Shown here piece after piece: positions 60,876-64,000 of a DNA stretch of 64,000 nucleotides (its first letter is position 1; the number at the start of each line of letters is the position of its first letter). Below the pieces are notes generated by a model. That model was not told the DNA's origin. It made no database searches and saw only the letters and a program-made list of their open reading frames with translations. This DNA comes from Stratiolaelaps scimitus. Its lineage: Eukaryota; Arthropoda; Arachnida; Mesostigmata; Laelapidae. The translations under genes were made by a program, and so were the position numbers. The stretch spans positions 1,750,001-1,814,000 of the forward strand of contig JABWDB010000046.1 in assembly GCA_019614645.1 (NCBI GenBank), written 5' to 3'.

Positions 60876-61229
60876 ATGGCTGCTGTTGCGGCGGCGGCGG
60901 CGGCGGCGGCGTTCTGTTATCGACAGTCGATAATTTGCTACCAACGGCGGGCTACCACGAATGCTACTGCTGCCGCCACCGCCGCCAACCACGTCGTAGC
61001 GTTGGGTCCCGCCGCCGCTGCTGTTACAACTTCTACGAGAAAGACCCACTATAGCCAGCATCAGCAGCCGACGGCCATACCAATAGCAGAACTGCGGCCG
61101 CGGCCAAACCGCCACCGTCTGCAAACCGCCACCGCTACCACCGCAAACAAACGGTGGCTGATGCCGCACGATTGCGAGATCGAGACCTGCAAATGTGCAC
61201 ACCCACAGGCGAGCGGGCCAACCGTCTGA
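60876..61229 (+). CDS. ATG-initiated open frame in a GC-rich island, uncertain
   Basis: The ATG at 60876 has a good vertebrate-type context (GCCGTCGCCATGG). The frame runs 117 codons and begins with an alanine run from GCG repeats. It continues with Ala/Thr-rich, then His/Arg-rich sequence and ends HDCEIETCKCAHPQASG. An overlapping minus-strand frame of 233 codons uses the same bases and also starts at an ATG. It could be an N-terminal exon of an alanine-rich regulatory protein. No domain is visible. Confidence 0.22.
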   Translation: MAAVAAAAAAAAFCYRQSIICYQRRATTNATAAATAANHVVALGPAAAAVTTSTRKTHYSQHQQPTAIPIAELRPRPNRHRLQTATATTANKRWLMPHDCEIETCKCAHPQASGPTV

Positions 61230-61321
61230 CCAACAGACCTGCCAACAGATAGATGGGCTACGGAGCATGAGGCGGTCGTAGCAAACCCCGGCCGGCAGAG
61301 CAAAAGTATTGGCAGCATTTC

Positions 61322-61371
61322 TCCCTCTCTCTCTCTCTCGCTCTCTCTCTCTCTCTCGCTCTCTCTATCGG
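61322..61371. repeat. (CT)n microsatellite
   Basis: CT repeats with a few G interruptions. Confidence 0.9.
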
Positions 61372-61801
61372 TACCGTTCAGCATTTCTCTGCAAAATTCA
61401 ATAGCCTCTCCTGCTACCGCTGCATAGTTTTGTGTCGTTCGAGTCAAGGTTAAGCTGTGACCGAGGCGGGACGAAAAGCCGCCGCTGGCTGAGGGCTGTA
61501 TTACCGATTGCTCTGCTCGCAATATATGGTGCTGATACGGGTGGCAAATGCCGCGTATCTAATATGATATTCGATTGCCTGCGGGACTTTTTTGCTCTGT
61601 TGCCAACAAAACGCGCGTACACAACGGCGAAACAGACGCACGGGGTCGGATCGAGCGAAAATTAACATTAGCCACTAATGAGCCGCGTAACGATTCGGTG
61701 GCTTGTCCAGCCTGAGCGCGCTCTGTCGCGAAGACGCAGGCAGGCAATTGATCAAATCAATGATTCACTAAACGAACAAAAATCACAAGGGAGCGATCAG
61801 T

Positions 61802-61845
61802 AAATCAATCAATCAGTCAATCAATTAATCAATTAAGCGATCATC
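61802..61845. repeat. (ATCA)n tetranucleotide repeat
   Basis: Imperfect tandem ATCA/ATTA units. Confidence 0.8.
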
Positions 61846-62455
61846 AAATGGATTCGAGTTCCCCATGACCGCCAGACCATCAACCGGCAACTTTTAACTA
61901 GCGGACCGCGCAGTGTTGAGGACAAATCGTGCACAGACTTTTCGTGATGTTTTTGTCGAAGCGACACAGAATGTCAATACGGACCGTGGTGTTTATGGGC
62001 GCACTGTGCGCTGTGGAACGGTTGCCGGAATTGAAGAGAGGCAATGTATGTTTCCAATCTCGAGCTTGGGGCCGCCACTGGTCAATAGCGATTTTACCTA
62101 GACTCAAAAAGAAACTTCTTACACTTTTACTGGTTGACTGTGTGTAGGCTATATTTCACTCATTTGTTGAAATCCGGAACGACATTCGCACACAATGAAC
62201 CGTTATGGTTTGCAGCAGTTACGACTGAGTGACTCTTTTACAAGATCGTTCAATGAATTGTTCCTATACAGAATGCAAACTTGATGAGAATTACTCATTT
62301 TGCTATTGTTGTATTATTAACGCGCGCATTAATCAACAAACCTGCTTCAGAATAGACGTCTCATAGCGAAATCAGCAAATCAGAAAAAAAAAAAAAATCA
62401 GCAAATAATTAGTGAAAGATAGAAATACATTGAGCACAATGAGCTGTCGATCAAG

Positions 62456-62458
<3 letters not shown>

Positions 62459-62507
<49 letters not shown>
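62459..62507. repeat. (AT)n microsatellite
   Basis: A pure AT tract of about 48 bases, the longest TA-type tract in the window. Confidence 0.95.
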
Positions 62508-62508
<1 letters not shown>

Positions 62509-62967
62509 TAAGCATACATTGAAAATATTGATCGTTTCGACAAGAAGCTTAATTCTTGCTCCGTCGACAACGTTGTTATTTGTGCTGTTACTGCCGCTTA
62601 AATTATGTACACACAACCAAACCACTGTATCGTTCAGTGTAATTAAAGACAGACGCTACAATAATAACAAGAATAATGTTTAATAATGGCATTGATTCAA
62701 TACAATTCATCTCCAAAGCAGAAGTATAACCACAATCAGCTGAAACCTCTACAATCACAATCATGATTTGTTTTGTTTGTTATGCGGTCGCTGTCAACCT
62801 GTGCAACTATTTTCAATGTAATGAACGACAAACTTTGATGTCCTCCGGCTCTCTTGCAAGGGGCTGAAATAGACGAGGTTCGTATGTACATGTATATGCA
62901 GGTTATCCAAACAGTTGGTGATTGGCTAACGGGTCAGAGAGGCAAACGAAGCGGTCACCACCAAACG

Positions 62968-63050
62968 GGCCAAATAGGCCAAGTAGGCCAACCGTTGTTG
63001 GCCGAATAGGCCAACTCTTGTTGGCCGAATAGGCCAACTCTTGTTGTTGG
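62968..63050. repeat. Short tandem repeat built of GGCC-N5-GGCC hairpins
   Basis: GGCC blocks occur at 62968, 62977, 62986, 63000, 63009, 63023 and 63032. The two best units read GTTGGCCGAATAGGCCAAC, an inverted repeat of seven bases around a GAATA loop, spaced 23 bases apart. Each can form a hairpin. The array lies about 410 bases beyond the stop of the gene at the right edge and could be in its 3' untranslated region. Confidence 0.85.
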
Positions 63051-63458
63051 CGGCTTGGCGAAGTGAGAAACAAATTGAGCCGTTATCATCTCCGGGCGAA
63101 TCTTCGGGATGCATCGCCAAATCAGGTTCCAACAGTCAATGTTATTCAATGCTTCGTTTGCATGCTAACGCCATTCGACTCGAGATCCTCAAAATGCATT
63201 TGATGCAGGCCAGAGTGCCAGCTGCTCAGGTGCTGCACAGTGTCTTGTCGTATGAGTAGATAGATATCCACGTATCAGAAGCGTCTATATGTATTATATG
63301 AAATATCAGTGATATCAAGCATCCTCAAGCGCACTAGACGTGTTACGTTGTCACGTATAACCAGCTTGATGATGATGCTGATAATGAGTCGTCGTCTGGA
63401 AGCTTTCCTCATGACTTATATCAACATGGAGCGAAGTTCCACGTTGATCGGAATTAAC

Positions 63459-64000
63459 TCAGCCCTGGGCTTGAAGGCTCGACACCATACGCGCTAGTGG
63501 CGACAGCAGATTCTTGGGTGCGTTCTTGCCAGGTTTGATGGGCGCTGCCGCTTTGCCACAGTCCGCCGTCGGGAAAGCGGTGCACACCGTGTCCAGCAGG
63601 TCGCCGGCGTAGCCCTGAATGAGGTTGTCGACAAACTTGGCCGTATCCGCCCCGCACGGCGTCTTCACCGAGTCGATCATGCACATCCGCATGCTGGCGA
63701 ACGAGCAGCACGACTCCTTCAGCTGTTTCTTCTGGTCAGGCTTGCCGCCAGCCGACGTTTGCGCAGCAGCCTTCGTGACGGTTTGGTCGAGGACGGCGAC
63801 GAGCTGTGACATGCATCCGTGCAGCTGGACGCCATTCTCGTTTAGACACTTCGCGTGCTTGAGGTATTCCTTGTTCTTCGTGTGGCCCTCCTTGCACTTG
63901 CCGTTTACCTCGGCCTTGACCCCGTCGAGGAACAGGGTCACCATACCCTTGGGTAGACGGGGCAAGCATCGGTTACTGTAGTCCCGGGCGCACTTTTCCG
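63459..64000 (-). CDS. Secreted-type cysteine-rich protein, terminal exon (partial)
   Basis: The minus-strand frame enters the window already open (first full codon 63998-63996) and runs 179 codons to a TGA at 63461-63459, so the start, any signal peptide and earlier exons lie outside. G or C strongly dominates third positions and no stop occurs. Eleven cysteines are regularly placed: EKC, NRCLPRLPKG, GKCKEG, LKHAKC and HGC in the first third; then ESCCSFASMRMC, TPCGAD, DTVCTAF and ADC. The framework of Cys-Leu-Pro, then C-x15-C, a CC pair, and GYAGDLLDTVC resembles a family of secreted arthropod proteins of unknown function that I recall from mites, ticks and insects. The family assignment is from memory. 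The paired cysteines imply a disulphide-bonded extracellular helical fold. The Lys/Pro/Ala-rich end is probably unstructured. Confidence 0.85.
   Translation of the reverse strand, partial: EKCARDYSNRCLPRLPKGMVTLFLDGVKAEVNGKCKEGHTKNKEYLKHAKCLNENGVQLHGCMSQLVAVLDQTVTKAAAQTSAGGKPDQKKQLKESCCSFASMRMCMIDSVKTPCGADTAKFVDNLIQGYAGDLLDTVCTAFPTADCGKAAAPIKPGKNAPKNLLSPLARMVSSLQAQG

Noticed and set aside
60567..61268. 233-codon minus-strand frame rich in Asn, Ser and Arg
   Set aside because: About half is GTT/GCT and GCG repeat read in reverse. The rest lacks motifs and competes with a plus-strand frame having a better start context.

Overview
The window reads as nuclear DNA from an animal, most likely an arthropod. 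Reasons: no bacterial-style gene packing, long stretches without genes, GT-AG introns where coding exons can be modelled, many (TA)n and (GA)n microsatellites, decayed Tc1 and mariner DNA transposons, and a tRNA-derived SINE family with target-site duplications. The only gene I can call with fair confidence, a cysteine-rich protein at the right edge, resembles a family I associate with arthropods, including mites and ticks. A mite or tick is therefore my best guess, but the sequence does not prove it.

Layout. 1-4.5 kb: no gene, one SINE tail. 4.56-5.86 kb: TA/GA microsatellites, then a GC-rich island open on the minus strand. 6.2-9.0 kb: a dead Tc1 element with long inverted repeats abutting a dead mariner. 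11.3-11.9 kb: the last three exons of a possible minus-strand gene, joined by phase-consistent GT-AG introns. 13-16.4 kb: open blocks of uncertain strand, a SINE and a GC-rich island. 20.5 kb: one candidate plus-strand exon. 21-27.5 kb: a full-length SINE, then GC-rich islands ending in an ATG-initiated minus-strand exon with the look of a type II membrane protein N-terminus. 27.5-37 kb: mostly non-coding. 37.2-38.4 kb: a two-exon plus-strand candidate whose frame stays open beyond an in-frame TAG. 40-53 kb: most of the SINE copies, a second Tc1 copy in the opposite orientation, and a 270-bp GA array. 53-63 kb: GC-rich islands, microsatellites and a GGCC hairpin repeat. 63.46-64.0 kb: the terminal exon of the cysteine-rich protein gene, cut by the window edge.

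The genes show no operon or pathway relation. No CRISPR array, defence island, rRNA or convincing functional tRNA gene was seen. I found no clearly new biological system. The items most worth a second look are the candidate genes at 37-38 kb and 11.3-11.9 kb, the right-edge gene, the 27 kb membrane-protein exon, and the SINE insertions, whose duplications define their mechanism. Short open frames are common by chance here, and several stretches look equally coding on both strands, so most gene calls carry low confidence.
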